Below, one piece after another: positions 8,683 to 17,929 of a stretch of 64,000 nucleotides of DNA. The stretch's first letter is position 1. Each line of letters begins with the position of its first letter. The translations under genes were made by a program, and so were the position numbers. Origin of the DNA: Candidatus Bathyarchaeota archaeon (lineage in GTDB: Archaea > Thermoproteota > Bathyarchaeia > Bathyarchaeales > Bathycorpusculaceae); the NCBI GenBank assembly GCA_003164295.1, contig PLTA01000061.1, positions 179 through 64,178 on the forward strand. The letters are read 5' to 3'. Below the pieces are notes generated by a model, which was not told where the DNA came from, searched no databases, and saw nothing but the letters and a program-made list of their open reading frames with translations.

Positions 8683-9078
8683 ATGTCTTTCCATAGCAGT
8701 ATATACAAAAGAAAACTCTCAGGCGGCAAAAAACGAGCTTACAGATCTAGAAAAAAGTATGAAGCAGGCGGATATGCAGCAGAAACAACACTTGGCACGC
8801 CAAAACGGAAAAGCACAAGAGGTTTAGGCGGTATTAGCAAAGTCAAAGTTTTAACCGACAAATTCGCTTCAGTAACTGACCCAAAAACAAACAAAACACA
8901 AAAAACCGAAATTACACGAGTAGTTAAAAACGGTGCAAACGTTGACTTCAACAGAAGAGGCGTAATCACCAAAGGTGCAGAAATCGAAACTGCATTAGGT
9001 CAAGCAAAAGTTACTAGTCGCCCAGGTACCGATGGCGTAATTAACGCAGTTTTGATTGCAGGCAAAGAAAAAGCATAA
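8683..9078 (+). CDS. rps8e: Small-subunit ribosomal protein eS8 (S8e)
   Basis: S8e is an archaeal/eukaryotic protein of the small ribosomal subunit. The N-terminus has the family pattern: KLSGGKKRAYRSRKKYEAG then TTLGTPKRKSTRGLGG. The C-terminal half keeps VVKNGANVDFNRRGVITKGA and VTSRPGTDGVINAVL. Length (131) is normal. It is monocistronic and convergent with srp19; a T-rich stretch (ATTTTTCTTTTAATATTTTG) just after the stop could terminate transcription from both sides. Confidence 0.97.
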   Translation: MSFHSSIYKRKLSGGKKRAYRSRKKYEAGGYAAETTLGTPKRKSTRGLGGISKVKVLTDKFASVTDPKTNKTQKTEITRVVKNGANVDFNRRGVITKGAEIETALGQAKVTSRPGTDGVINAVLIAGKEKA

Positions 9079-9088
9079 AATTTTTCTT

Positions 9089-9394
9089 TTAATATTTTGT
9101 TGGTTGCTGCTGATTTCTAGTTTTCACTAATTGTTTTGCTATCTTTTGAATTATCTTTTCTTTTGCTTCTTTCTTCTCTACAAGCAACATTCCAGTCTTA
9201 GTCCAATGAGTTTTGGGAAAATGGGCTTCAAGTTTTACCTCGTTTTTTAAACCTATTTTATCAGTCGCTTCTTTAAGCTCCAGTATTTTTGGCGTTGGCA
9301 CTGCCATGTTTTTTGGTACTCGGCGTCCTTCTTTTCTGGTCTTTGAAGTGTCAAAGTAAATTGGCCAAATTATTGCTTTATCAAGTTTTTTCAT
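9089..9394 (-). CDS. srp19: Signal recognition particle 19 kDa protein
   Basis: SRP19 binds helices 6 and 8 of SRP RNA and helps SRP54 join the particle that targets membrane and secreted proteins. The sequence has the expected IIWPIYFDTSKTRKEGRRVP motif (the Lys-Thr-Arg-x-x-Gly-Arg-Arg RNA-contact stretch), then VPTPKILELKEA and a basic C-terminal part. 101 residues is normal for archaea. It follows gltX by 12 bases on the same strand, so it is probably cotranscribed with it. Confidence 0.92.
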   Translation of the reverse strand: MKKLDKAIIWPIYFDTSKTRKEGRRVPKNMAVPTPKILELKEATDKIGLKNEVKLEAHFPKTHWTKTGMLLVEKKEAKEKIIQKIAKQLVKTRNQQQPTKY

Positions 9395-9406
9395 TATGAT
9401 TCACCT

Positions 9407-11158
9407 TTACTTGTGAGCGTAATAGGCTATTATTTTTTGGTTTACTTCGTTTATGCGCGTGAATCCGAAGCGTTCAAACTGTATTATCGCGTCTGGCTTT
9501 AGCTTTTTGCAGGCGCTTTCGGCAAATCCTTCAGTTACTGAAGTATCAGGCATGACAACTTGGCACGGGAATTCTTCGCCTTTGGGTATCCACTGAATTA
9601 GTTGGACCTTAATTTTTCTCACATCTTCATACGACTCACTTGCGAATTCTGCCGTTACCAAATTTCCAGTTTTGTCGTCGACCTTAACATTGAAGAGCTC
9701 CATAAGCCTGATTATTTTGCCCTTTTCCATTGCATCAGCATCTTTCTTTGAAATCCAGAAAAGCCCTTCTTTCTCATTTCCTTGTGGCGTTACAGTGTAT
9801 TCCCTAAATCCTTTTTCAGGTTTGTCTGGGTGAAGGGGAAGTTTAGCAACGAATGTTTTTGGCACTTGCATAACTTTAAGTTCAACTGGATCCGAGACGA
9901 AGAAGTACCTGTCGCTTGTTGCATCAAGAATTTTGCGATTGTAAGAAAACAGGTTTTCCCAGCTTAAGGTAACATCGTTTGATTTTATTCCAACATCGAT
10001 TATCATTTTTTTGATGGCTTCAGGTGTAATGCCCCGTTTCCGCAATGCAGCGAAGGTACCAAGGCGTGGATCGTCAAAGCCTGCGTAACATCCTTCCTTT
10101 ATTCCTTGAACAATCTTTGATTTGCTAAGAAAAGCACCCGTAATTTTTAATCTGCCGTAATGGATGGCTTCTGGGTATTCCCAGCCTAAATATTGATACA
10201 TGTATTTTTGGCGTACCATGTTGGTGTAGTGTTCTTTGCCTCTGATGATGTGGGTCATGCCCATTAAGTGGTCGTCTATGCCTGCGGCTAAATTGTACAG
10301 TGGCCAAACGATGTATTTGCTACCAACTCTTGGATGTGGATATTTTTTTGTATCGATAACTCTTAGAGCTGGCCAATCTCTAACTGCAGGGTTTGGATTT
10401 TCAAGGTCAGTTTTAACACGGACAACGGCTTGACCTTCCGTGTAGCCGCCGTTTAACATGCTATGCCAACGTTCCAAGTTTTCCGCGGCTGGCAAAACTC
10501 GGCAGGGGCAGGCCTCTTTAGCTATGATTTTTTTGCGGAACTCTTCGGACGGGCATTCGCAAACATATGCGTTGCCCTCTCCGATTAGTCGCTCAGTGTA
10601 CTCGTAATAAATTGGCAATCGGTCACTTTGGATGTATTCCTCATCGACAGTGCAACCAAGCCACTTCAAATCCTGTCTAACGCTATCGTAAAACTCTAAA
10701 GATGGTTTTTTGATTTTGGGGTCTGTATCTTCGAAACGTAAAATGAATTTGCCATTGTATATGCGTGCGTATTCATGGCTCAAGAGGATGGCTCTTGCGG
10801 AACCCAAATGCAAAACACAATCAGGGTTGGGAGAAAATCGCGTAACAATTTTGGCGTACTTATCTGCGTTAGGAAGTGGCGGCAGTTTTTTTTCTTCAGT
10901 TTGTGCTTTCTTTTGGGTTTCAGGCCATTTTTCCTCAACAATTGCCTTTTGCTCAGCCAATGAGAGGTTGTTAACTTCATTTACAACTGTGTTAATTACA
11001 TCTGAGAGCTCTTTTACTTTAGACCTTAAGTCTTGTCTTTCGCCAAGAATCTTGCCAACTAAGGCGCCTGCTTGAGCTTTCCCATCATGAGAAACAGCAT
11101 TTAGCAAAGCTGCTTTACGACTAAACTCTTTAAGTTCACTATCGTTTTCTAACGCCAA
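9407..11158 (-). CDS. gltX: Glutamyl-tRNA synthetase, archaeal type
   Basis: Charges tRNA(Glu), and in most archaea also tRNA(Gln) for later amidation. Residues 1-95 form a charged helical N-terminal extension, as usual in archaeal GluRS. The class I core starts at about 105 with TRFSPNPDCVLHLGSARA; the HIGH motif is HLGS at 117-120. A Cys cluster (C200, C202, C217, C219) could bind zinc. The KMSKS-type loop is LSKSK at 344-348. A beta-barrel anticodon domain follows. 583 residues is the family length. It lies in a minus-strand run behind the isoprenoid genes ipk, fni and idsA. Confidence 0.96.
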   Translation of the reverse strand: MALENDSELKEFSRKAALLNAVSHDGKAQAGALVGKILGERQDLRSKVKELSDVINTVVNEVNNLSLAEQKAIVEEKWPETQKKAQTEEKKLPPLPNADKYAKIVTRFSPNPDCVLHLGSARAILLSHEYARIYNGKFILRFEDTDPKIKKPSLEFYDSVRQDLKWLGCTVDEEYIQSDRLPIYYEYTERLIGEGNAYVCECPSEEFRKKIIAKEACPCRVLPAAENLERWHSMLNGGYTEGQAVVRVKTDLENPNPAVRDWPALRVIDTKKYPHPRVGSKYIVWPLYNLAAGIDDHLMGMTHIIRGKEHYTNMVRQKYMYQYLGWEYPEAIHYGRLKITGAFLSKSKIVQGIKEGCYAGFDDPRLGTFAALRKRGITPEAIKKMIIDVGIKSNDVTLSWENLFSYNRKILDATSDRYFFVSDPVELKVMQVPKTFVAKLPLHPDKPEKGFREYTVTPQGNEKEGLFWISKKDADAMEKGKIIRLMELFNVKVDDKTGNLVTAEFASESYEDVRKIKVQLIQWIPKGEEFPCQVVMPDTSVTEGFAESACKKLKPDAIIQFERFGFTRINEVNQKIIAYYAHK

Positions 11159-11178
11159 ATTTTTTACGCTCGCTGAAA

Positions 11179-12249
11179 CTATTTGTTTCTTTTAATCAAG
11201 AATTCAGCGAACTCTTTTAATTTTTCCTTAGCTTGTGGGGTTGGCAGTAATTTTTCGGCTTCATTCCAGCTTTCTGCAACCATGCGTTCAGCTGTCTGTT
11301 TAACATATTCGAAGGCGCCGTAATTTTTCATTAATGCTATCGCTTCGTCGCGGAGGGCTTGGTCAGAAGTGTGCATGTTTAGAATATCAATTAGCCGTTT
11401 TTTGTCGGTAGTTTTAGCTTTTTTTATGGTGTAAATAACAAGTAAGCTTCTTTTGCCCTCGGTAATATCTTGACCGACACCGCCCTTCTTTTTTGCAAAC
11501 TCTTCTCCTGTTAAATCTAAAATGTCATCTTGCATCTGGAAGGCAACACCTATGCTTTCGGCAAACCGGCCCAACTTCTCCACCAAAGCCGTGTCGGCGC
11601 CTGCTATGACTGCCGCTATCTTTGCTGACATTCGAGCAAGAGTGCCTGTTTTGTATGCGCACATCTGCAGGTAATCATCTTCACCTAACTCGTCAGCATT
11701 GGCTAAACCTCGGTGCCATGCGATGTCCATTGCTTGTCCCATGCTGAGGTTTATCATTTCTTGTACATAAACCTCGTAAACATCCCTTTGTAATTCAGGT
11801 GTAAGTTTTGTTCTTTGCTCCATCAAAGGCAGCAGCGGCAGATAATACATGGCGTTTCCAGCGTTAACAGCGATGTCTATTTGAAAGATTTTGTAAGTGC
11901 ATGGTTTGCCTCGGCGTAGCTCTGAGGAATCTTCAATGTCATCTATAACTAATGTTCCGTTATGGATTACTTCGGGGATTATGGCGAAGTCTAAACAATA
12001 ATCTGCTTCTTTACCAAGTGCCTCACATATTAGTAGGAATAGGACTGGTCGCCATCTTTTTCCGCCGCGGTTCAGCATGTCCCAGATCGGGTCTGCAATT
12101 GCTTTGTTTATCGGCTCCAGATTGTAGCTGTACATGGGTGGGTTAATTTTGAAGAGAACCGAGTTTTTGCTGAATTTTCGGGGAATGTATTTTTCTATTG
12201 TTTTGTCGATTAAAGGCGCTGTTTCTTCAAGAAACTTTTCAATATTCAA
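11179..12249 (-). CDS. idsA: Polyprenyl diphosphate synthase (GGPP synthase type)
   Basis: Condenses IPP with allylic diphosphates to the C20 (or longer) chain used for archaeal ether lipids. The first Asp-rich motif is DDIEDSSELRRGKP (103 onward) and the second is QDDILDLTG (241-245), both needed for Mg binding. RGGKRWRPVL near residue 62 is the basic IPP-binding patch. The short DDxxD form without the two-residue insertion fits archaeal GGPP/FPP synthases. 356 residues. The start overlaps the fni stop by 11 bases, so the two are coupled. Product chain length cannot be read directly. Confidence 0.93.
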   Translation of the reverse strand: MNIEKFLEETAPLIDKTIEKYIPRKFSKNSVLFKINPPMYSYNLEPINKAIADPIWDMLNRGGKRWRPVLFLLICEALGKEADYCLDFAIIPEVIHNGTLVIDDIEDSSELRRGKPCTYKIFQIDIAVNAGNAMYYLPLLPLMEQRTKLTPELQRDVYEVYVQEMINLSMGQAMDIAWHRGLANADELGEDDYLQMCAYKTGTLARMSAKIAAVIAGADTALVEKLGRFAESIGVAFQMQDDILDLTGEEFAKKKGGVGQDITEGKRSLLVIYTIKKAKTTDKKRLIDILNMHTSDQALRDEAIALMKNYGAFEYVKQTAERMVAESWNEAEKLLPTPQAKEKLKEFAEFLIKRNK

Positions 12250-13336
12250 ACTTTAACGTGCTCCTCTTTGCGTAGCTTACGGTGTCAAAGTCGCGAATGT
12301 TTAGCCACTCTGAAGTTTTTCCGCTAATAACCAACGGCACTTTAGCTAACATTTCAAGGTTCCCAGCGCCTACAAGAAACATTACCGTTTTCAATTCAGC
12401 TATTAAGCGAGAAAGCAAATCTTGTGTTTCCTTCATACCTTTTACTGCTGTCTCAAGAGCAGGTTGGCAAACACTGGATAGCTTTGCATTTAACGCTAAT
12501 GATTTAGCTATGTCTAACCCGTTTCGCACTCCGCCAGAAGCAATAACGGGGATCTTCACCGTTTGTGTAGCTTCAACAAGGCTTACAGCTGTCGGAATGC
12601 CCCAATCCCAGAAAAGTTCTGCCATCTCTTTTTGGCTACTGCGGTAATATTCCACTGCAGCAAAACTTGTTCCGCCGACTCCTCCAACGTCTATGGCTTT
12701 TACGCCTGCATCCTCCAGAGCTTTTGTATCCTCACCCGAAATACCACATCCCGTCTCTTTAACAATGACAGGCTTATCAAGTTCACCTGCAATCTCAGCT
12801 ATTTTGGCTAGGACACCTTTGAAGTTGGTTTGTCCTTCAGGCTGAAGGGCTTCCTGTAAAGCGTTCAAATGTATAGCCAATGCATCAGCCTCAATCATTT
12901 CCATAGCTTTCTTGACTTCTTTTAAGTTGTAACCTTCAACAAGCTGAACGCCACCGATGTTTGCGATTAAAAAGGCAGTGGGCGCTTTTTTGCGAGCAAT
13001 TGAATAGGTTTTTTCGAGTTTTTTATCTTGGATAGCTGCTCTTTGGCTTCCTAGACCCATTCCTAAATGTAGGTTTTCTACGGCTTCGGCGATTGAAGCA
13101 TTTATTTTTATTGCTTCTTCTGTTCCGCCAGTCATAGCCCCAACAATTATGGGGGCTGAGAATTTTTTGCCCAAGAAAGATGTTGAGAGGCTGATTTTTT
13201 CTTTTTCAATTTCTGGCAGTGCCCGGTGAACCAGTTGGATGTCTTCGAATCCTGTGGTGGCTTTTCTGGCTTGCGCTTTTTTTTCTAAGCAAATCCTTAT
13301 GTGTTCTGCTTTGCGTTTGCCAGTTGTTTCCACCAT
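12239..13336 (-). CDS. fni: Type 2 isopentenyl-diphosphate isomerase (FMN-dependent)
   Basis: Interconverts IPP and DMAPP using reduced FMN. The TIM-barrel signatures are present: PIIVGAMTGGTEEAIKINA, LGLGSQRAAI-like MGLGSQRAAI, IVKETGCGISGE, AIDVGGVGGTSFAAVE and the phosphate-binding IASGGVRNGLDIAKSLAL. 365 residues is normal. One base separates it from ipk upstream and it overlaps idsA downstream. The ipk-fni-idsA order therefore places three successive steps (isopentenyl phosphate to IPP to DMAPP to GGPP) in one transcript. Confidence 0.96.
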   Translation of the reverse strand: MVETTGKRKAEHIRICLEKKAQARKATTGFEDIQLVHRALPEIEKEKISLSTSFLGKKFSAPIIVGAMTGGTEEAIKINASIAEAVENLHLGMGLGSQRAAIQDKKLEKTYSIARKKAPTAFLIANIGGVQLVEGYNLKEVKKAMEMIEADALAIHLNALQEALQPEGQTNFKGVLAKIAEIAGELDKPVIVKETGCGISGEDTKALEDAGVKAIDVGGVGGTSFAAVEYYRSSQKEMAELFWDWGIPTAVSLVEATQTVKIPVIASGGVRNGLDIAKSLALNAKLSSVCQPALETAVKGMKETQDLLSRLIAELKTVMFLVGAGNLEMLAKVPLVISGKTSEWLNIRDFDTVSYAKRSTLKFEY

Positions 13337-13337
13337 G

Positions 13338-14141
13338 TTACGCCTTCTCTATTTCGGTACCCATTACACTTTGGTCGGTTAATGCTCTGAAAATGGATAA
13401 GCCTTTTGTTGCTCCAGTAATTGTTATGCGTACACCTTGTTCAATGGCTGGAATTAGCTCGGCTATTTTACCTGCCATGCCACCTGTCACGTCGGTGCCG
13501 GCTGTTTTGCCAATTTTAGGTTGAATCTGCTTTAGCTCTGCCAACGTTAAATGCTTGTAGGGTTTGGCGTTCGGATTTGTTTTCGGGTCACAATCAAATA
13601 ATCCGTCTGTATCAACGCCAATGACAATTTTTGATGCATTGTATTTAATTGCTAAATACGCAACCAATTGGTCGCCTGAAAGTATAGTGAAACCTAATTT
13701 ATCATCTAAAACTGCGTCGCCATACATTACGGGTGTAAACGTCATTTTCTGCATTGCCTTAACTGCTGTTTCATCGAAGAATTTGATTTTACCGTTTTCT
13801 GTTATTATGCAGGATGAAGGAGCGATGCTTATGGCTGGAACTTCATGCCAAATAAGTGCGTCCATAACTAACCCATTTAGAACAGTCATGACATGGTGAG
13901 TTTCTGCGAATCCCAGTTTTTGGGCGGGGTCTTCTTTGTACCCTTCTTTTATACCGTACTTTGCAGCAGTTGGGTGGCCAAAGCTGCCGCCTCCATGTAC
14001 AATTATCAAGTTGTCAAGGTCTGCCCGCTTGATTTCTTCTGCTAAGCGGTTGATTATTTCTGTTTTTGCGGCTAATGGTTCTGCTTTGTCAGTGATGGCT
14101 GAACCGCCGATTTTTAAGATTACTGGTTTCGCATCGTTCAA
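13338..14141 (-). CDS. ipk: Isopentenyl phosphate kinase
   Basis: Phosphorylates isopentenyl phosphate to IPP, the last specific step of the archaeal mevalonate route. It is an amino-acid-kinase fold: VILKIGGSAITDK at residues 7-19, then LIIVHGGGSFGHPTAAKYG with the conserved His that marks IPK rather than other kinases of the fold. KIVIGVDTDGLFDCDP and KTAGTDVTGGMAGKI form the nucleotide-binding part. 267 residues. It heads the ipk-fni-idsA run. The upstream gap 14142-14324 holds its promoter, with no other gene. Confidence 0.95.
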   Translation of the reverse strand: MNDAKPVILKIGGSAITDKAEPLAAKTEIINRLAEEIKRADLDNLIIVHGGGSFGHPTAAKYGIKEGYKEDPAQKLGFAETHHVMTVLNGLVMDALIWHEVPAISIAPSSCIITENGKIKFFDETAVKAMQKMTFTPVMYGDAVLDDKLGFTILSGDQLVAYLAIKYNASKIVIGVDTDGLFDCDPKTNPNAKPYKHLTLAELKQIQPKIGKTAGTDVTGGMAGKIAELIPAIEQGVRITITGATKGLSIFRALTDQSVMGTEIEKA

Positions 14142-14324
14142 CTTTCTGCACCTTTACATTTGATATTAGAGCACTTATTGAAAAGCATTACCGAACAGCC
14201 GAGGCGCAATGAATAGGCTTCGAAATATGCTAACAAGCCAACAAAAGTGACTTAACAAAAAAACTCTAATTGTCTTAACTGACGTGGTACCTTATGGAAG
14301 ATGAGTGTGAAAACATCGTTGTAC

Positions 14325-15956
14325 TCAATTTGGTGAGAAAGAAAATACTAAAATTCTGTTTGGTTGATTTCCAAAGGTTGCTTGCAAAGTAAATTGGGCG
14401 CTTTGGTTAAGGCTGCTAATGACTTCTTGTTCTGAAATTGAGGAGTTGAAGTATTGCTGATCGCCAAATTCGTAAAGGAGAATGTATTTTGCGTTGTTTT
14501 GTTGGCATAAAGAGATGAATTGCGAAATGTTGAAATCGGGCGAGTAGGCATCCGCCGCTAGAACCGGGTATTGCCAGATTTGATTGTAATTCTGACTTGG
14601 ATTTTTCATGTACATGTAATACCAAACCATGTATATGTTAAAGCTGTTAGTTGAGAAAGCAACAGCTAAACTTTGGTTTTGGGTTAAGTTCTGCGCTGCA
14701 TAATAAGTTGATTGTTCAACAGGCACTTGAAAACTATTTTTGGCCTCCCAATTATAGGCGTTGACACAACTGTAGAAAACTCCAATTGCAACTAATATAA
14801 TGAGAAGACCTGCGAGAAATTTTGAACCCCACATTTTAGTTAAACTTTTCCCAGCAACATGCCAAATGTTTCTTAATCTATCAAAACTCGCTACTAGAAA
14901 TGTCGATGCTGAAATAGCTAAGACTGGAAATGCTATAGACACGTAACGCCAATCTTTGTTAGGGATCAATGTAAAAACAATATATACAACACTGAGCCAA
15001 AGAAGCAAAAATTTGTCTTCACGTTTCCTCCTAAATAGCATTAACCCCACTCCTGCAAGCGCTATCACATAAAGAATTAACGAAATCGGCTGGACGACAT
15101 TATTGAACCACGTCATCTCAACCAAATAAAAGATCGGCATTGGATATTGTTGGCTATAAAACGCTTTTTGTGCAGTGCCCTCACGAAGAGTAAAAAGCAG
15201 CAGACTCAAGAGTCCAGAAGCCGATAACTCGTAAACTGCAATTGCAGTAACCGCAATCGCCACAGCAACAATTGCAACCCTTGGAAGCCGCAGACAGCTC
15301 TTAAGTTGAGCTTTAAGATAGGCTCGTTTCCAGAAGAACATACCCAGCAACATAATAATCGGAACTACGACAAGCACTTGATACTTTACTGCAACGCCGA
15401 CGACCAAGGTGGCAAAGGCGATTATACGATCTCTTTCTCTGTCAGTTTGTAACCAGCTGAAGAAAAACAGCATAGAAACCGAAAATGTGAAAATTAGCAT
15501 GGTTTCAATCATAGCTAATCTTGAAATCCATATTATTCCTGGCATAACGCTAAACAAGAAAGCGGAAATCAAAGCTGTTCTTTTATCATATAGCTTGCGT
15601 GCAATCACAAAGATGACAAAAAGGGATAACACTGAAAAAGTGACGGCTACAAGTCTTGCCGCAAAAATGCTTGGCCCAATAGTAATATAGTAAATTGCTA
15701 CGAAAATATCGTATATCGGCGGATAGAGCGAGTTTGAACTCACCCAAAGCCCCAACTGACCTCTAGATAAGAGGAGCCCTCCTGTGAAGTGTGTAACTTC
15801 ATCCCATTGCATAGAGGACTTTGACAAGTTCATCGAGAGGACACAGCCATAGGCGATGGCAAAGACCATTAAGGCAAAGCTCCACCTGTCAAACTGCTTG
15901 AGTGTATGCAAGAAACCAGTTCTCATTCGTTTTTTCAAGTTTCCAAACAGATTCAA
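14325..15956 (-). CDS. Glycosyltransferase family 39-like membrane protein
   Basis: A multi-spanning protein of the GT-C fold (dolichyl-phosphate-mannose:protein mannosyltransferase/ArnT type), which moves sugars from lipid-phosphate donors to acceptors outside the membrane. After a cytoplasmic start, the first loop reads SSMQWDEVTHFTGG, where the acidic pair is the usual catalytic or metal position. About ten hydrophobic helices follow (e.g. IILVAIGVFYS near 400), then a soluble C-terminal domain of roughly 130 residues. 543 residues is family-typical. It separates the two isoprenoid gene blocks and is divergent from a putative glycosidase. The acceptor is unknown. Confidence 0.8.
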   Translation of the reverse strand: MNLFGNLKKRMRTGFLHTLKQFDRWSFALMVFAIAYGCVLSMNLSKSSMQWDEVTHFTGGLLLSRGQLGLWVSSNSLYPPIYDIFVAIYYITIGPSIFAARLVAVTFSVLSLFVIFVIARKLYDKRTALISAFLFSVMPGIIWISRLAMIETMLIFTFSVSMLFFFSWLQTDRERDRIIAFATLVVGVAVKYQVLVVVPIIMLLGMFFWKRAYLKAQLKSCLRLPRVAIVAVAIAVTAIAVYELSASGLLSLLLFTLREGTAQKAFYSQQYPMPIFYLVEMTWFNNVVQPISLILYVIALAGVGLMLFRRKREDKFLLLWLSVVYIVFTLIPNKDWRYVSIAFPVLAISASTFLVASFDRLRNIWHVAGKSLTKMWGSKFLAGLLIILVAIGVFYSCVNAYNWEAKNSFQVPVEQSTYYAAQNLTQNQSLAVAFSTNSFNIYMVWYYMYMKNPSQNYNQIWQYPVLAADAYSPDFNISQFISLCQQNNAKYILLYEFGDQQYFNSSISEQEVISSLNQSAQFTLQATFGNQPNRILVFSFSPN

Positions 15957-16137
15957 TAGACTTACTCTGCCCTTTCAGGATTAAGGTTGAAAGCTTGCTG
16001 TATGTTTTCGCAGGTTTTACTTAAAAGGTTAATTAATTCATTCAAACTTTGGTTTAATAATTTTTAAAACACTTATTTCAGTAATATTTGAATTTAACTT
16101 AATGTGATTCGGCAAAAAGTAGTAAGCGTTAACAGGC

Positions 16138-17103
16138 ATGTTGCCAAAATATAAAAGCATTGAAAGCGCATGTGTAAATATGAGCAAGCTTGTCTCGAGC
16201 CTATATCGAGGCTTACTTGGATTCACAAACAAAAGTTTAGTGAAAAATCTTGTAATTATCACGCTCTGTGCATTGTTTATTTTAATACAACTCTTATATC
16301 CATACAATTTTTATAGTTCTTCGAAAGATGCGAACTCCTCTTTCCAAGTCGGCATCCACTACGTTTATGAACAGGACAATCTCAGCCAAATTTATGGGCA
16401 AGTTGCTCAAATCTACCAGTTAGGCTTTAAAGTTATCCGAATAAACCTTGTATGTAACCCGCTTGTCGACAATGACTTGTCGAATCAGAAAACTGACATG
16501 TTCTTTTCCGCCACTAATTATTATGGGATTTCGGTGGCGCTGGTAATCCAAAATTATGAATATGTTGACACAATTAATTATTACCTTAATCGATGGGGAA
16601 GCAACTTAAAGTATATTCAAATAATGAATGAGCCTGAAACTTCTTCAGGATGGGATGTTGGGGCACTATATACAGATGATGAAATTGTCTCTAACTTCAA
16701 TAATATTTACGCAGCTGTTATTTCTCATAATCTTTCGGCGCAATACTATACGAACTTTGGAATTGGCTACTTAGTAAGAAGTAACGTGCCGATTGAATTG
16801 AGCAAGAAGCTAGACTTCGTGGGGCTGGATATCTACATGAACGCATTCCTAGTTATGTCGCCGCAATTAATTCAAAACTTGCAGGAAATAACTCACAAAA
16901 ATGTGGTAATAACAGAGTTCGGCATGTCAACAACCGACAGCACGGCGCAAACCAACTATATCATTAACGGGCTTAACACGTTTAAGAATATGGGACTTAA
17001 AGGCTGCTGGCTAGTATATTGGAACAGTGAATTTGACAATTACGGGATTCGGGGAACACCAACGGAAAAAGCTGTAGGTGACTGGATTGCAAAAAACGCT
17101 TAG
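16138..17103 (+). CDS. Membrane-anchored glycoside hydrolase-like protein (clan A TIM barrel)
   Basis: A hydrophobic anchor at about residues 36-58 (VKNLVIITLCALFILIQLL) is followed by an extracellular TIM barrel. Asn164-Glu165 in IMNEPE fits the acid/base strand of clan GH-A enzymes, and Glu260 in NVVITEFGMST fits the nucleophile strand. The Trp-rich end (GCWLVYWNSEFD) also suits a carbohydrate site. The substrate is unknown. ATG 16138 could be replaced by ATG 16180, which leaves the anchor intact. The neighbouring GT39-like gene suggests a role in surface glycan turnover; this is inference. Confidence 0.72.
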   Translation: MLPKYKSIESACVNMSKLVSSLYRGLLGFTNKSLVKNLVIITLCALFILIQLLYPYNFYSSSKDANSSFQVGIHYVYEQDNLSQIYGQVAQIYQLGFKVIRINLVCNPLVDNDLSNQKTDMFFSATNYYGISVALVIQNYEYVDTINYYLNRWGSNLKYIQIMNEPETSSGWDVGALYTDDEIVSNFNNIYAAVISHNLSAQYYTNFGIGYLVRSNVPIELSKKLDFVGLDIYMNAFLVMSPQLIQNLQEITHKNVVITEFGMSTTDSTAQTNYIINGLNTFKNMGLKGCWLVYWNSEFDNYGIRGTPTEKAVGDWIAKNA

Positions 17104-17539
17104 CGACAACGCGGTATTTAACCACTTTAGGCATTTACGCCTAATCGAGAAATTGCTTATTCAAGGCTTAATATTATCCGCAATTTTGGTTGGTACGGAA
17201 GCTTGGCTCAACAGCGTAACTGTCTCTTTCATGTTGTATTTGCCGCCAATAGGCTTTGCATTCTTAATGGCTGCAAAATATTTTATTCAACCAATAGTGC
17301 TGGGCACAGTAAATATCGTCATAATAAACAGTTTGTATAACACAAAAGGTTGGCAGGTAGGTTTTTGGCTAAATGGCATCTTCCTGCTACTTGCATTCAC
17401 TACTCTGAACTTGATATTGCAAGTTACGTTTGGCTTGCCATTTTTGCCAACCATCGCAGTAATCGACCTTCTTCTATCATTTCCGTTTGGTTGCATTGCA
17501 AAGTTCAGTAATGGTGGATGGAAAAAACCAATAGACTAA
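17078..17539 (+). CDS. Hypothetical four-span membrane protein
   Basis: Four hydrophobic segments (about residues 27-45, 49-67, 72-90 and 98-140) in a 153-residue protein starting at GTG. It overlaps the end of the glycosidase-like gene by 26 bases, so the two are likely translated together. No family motif is recognised. A later start is possible, because the first 20 residues have no clear role. Confidence 0.6.
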   Translation: MTGLQKTLSDNAVFNHFRHLRLIEKLLIQGLILSAILVGTEAWLNSVTVSFMLYLPPIGFAFLMAAKYFIQPIVLGTVNIVIINSLYNTKGWQVGFWLNGIFLLLAFTTLNLILQVTFGLPFLPTIAVIDLLLSFPFGCIAKFSNGGWKKPID

Positions 17540-17929
17540 AGGTAGAAGTATGCCATCAAATATGTGGGTTCATTTTAGCTATCGGCAGGAGTTATATGCG
17601 AACACATAATTTCTTAGCCGCAGGTAAAACAAGCTACCGGTACATGTTTTCTTCAGGTTGCCTAATTAGCATCACTTTGGGCAAATAGCTGCATTTTACA
17701 TCAAAAAACGGGCAAAACTCAGATTAGTTGTCCATGCAAATGAGGAATTTTCCGCCGATGCTTTTTTTACAATATGCCCATTTCTCTGGTTATTTCCAAA
17801 TTAAAGCCAATTCTTAGTTATTTTGCAGTGATTTTTTCAAAATGTGTCCCTTAAAATTCCTCAAAATTGAGGAATGACCATCCAAATGGAAACATTGCAG
17901 AAATCAAAGAACAGTTTTAGCTGAGCAAT
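17540..17929. other. Convergent intergenic region with a 20-bp inverted repeat
   Basis: There is no convincing gene in these 390 bases, which lie between two converging transcripts. A near-perfect palindrome at 17856-17875 (ATTCCTCAA, two bases, TTGAGGAAT) could form a hairpin or bind a dimeric protein. A partial copy (TGAGGAATTTT) lies near 17740. The sequence ACCATCCAAATGGAAACATT at 17877-17896 is nearly the same as two copies upstream of mvk. Confidence 0.5.
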
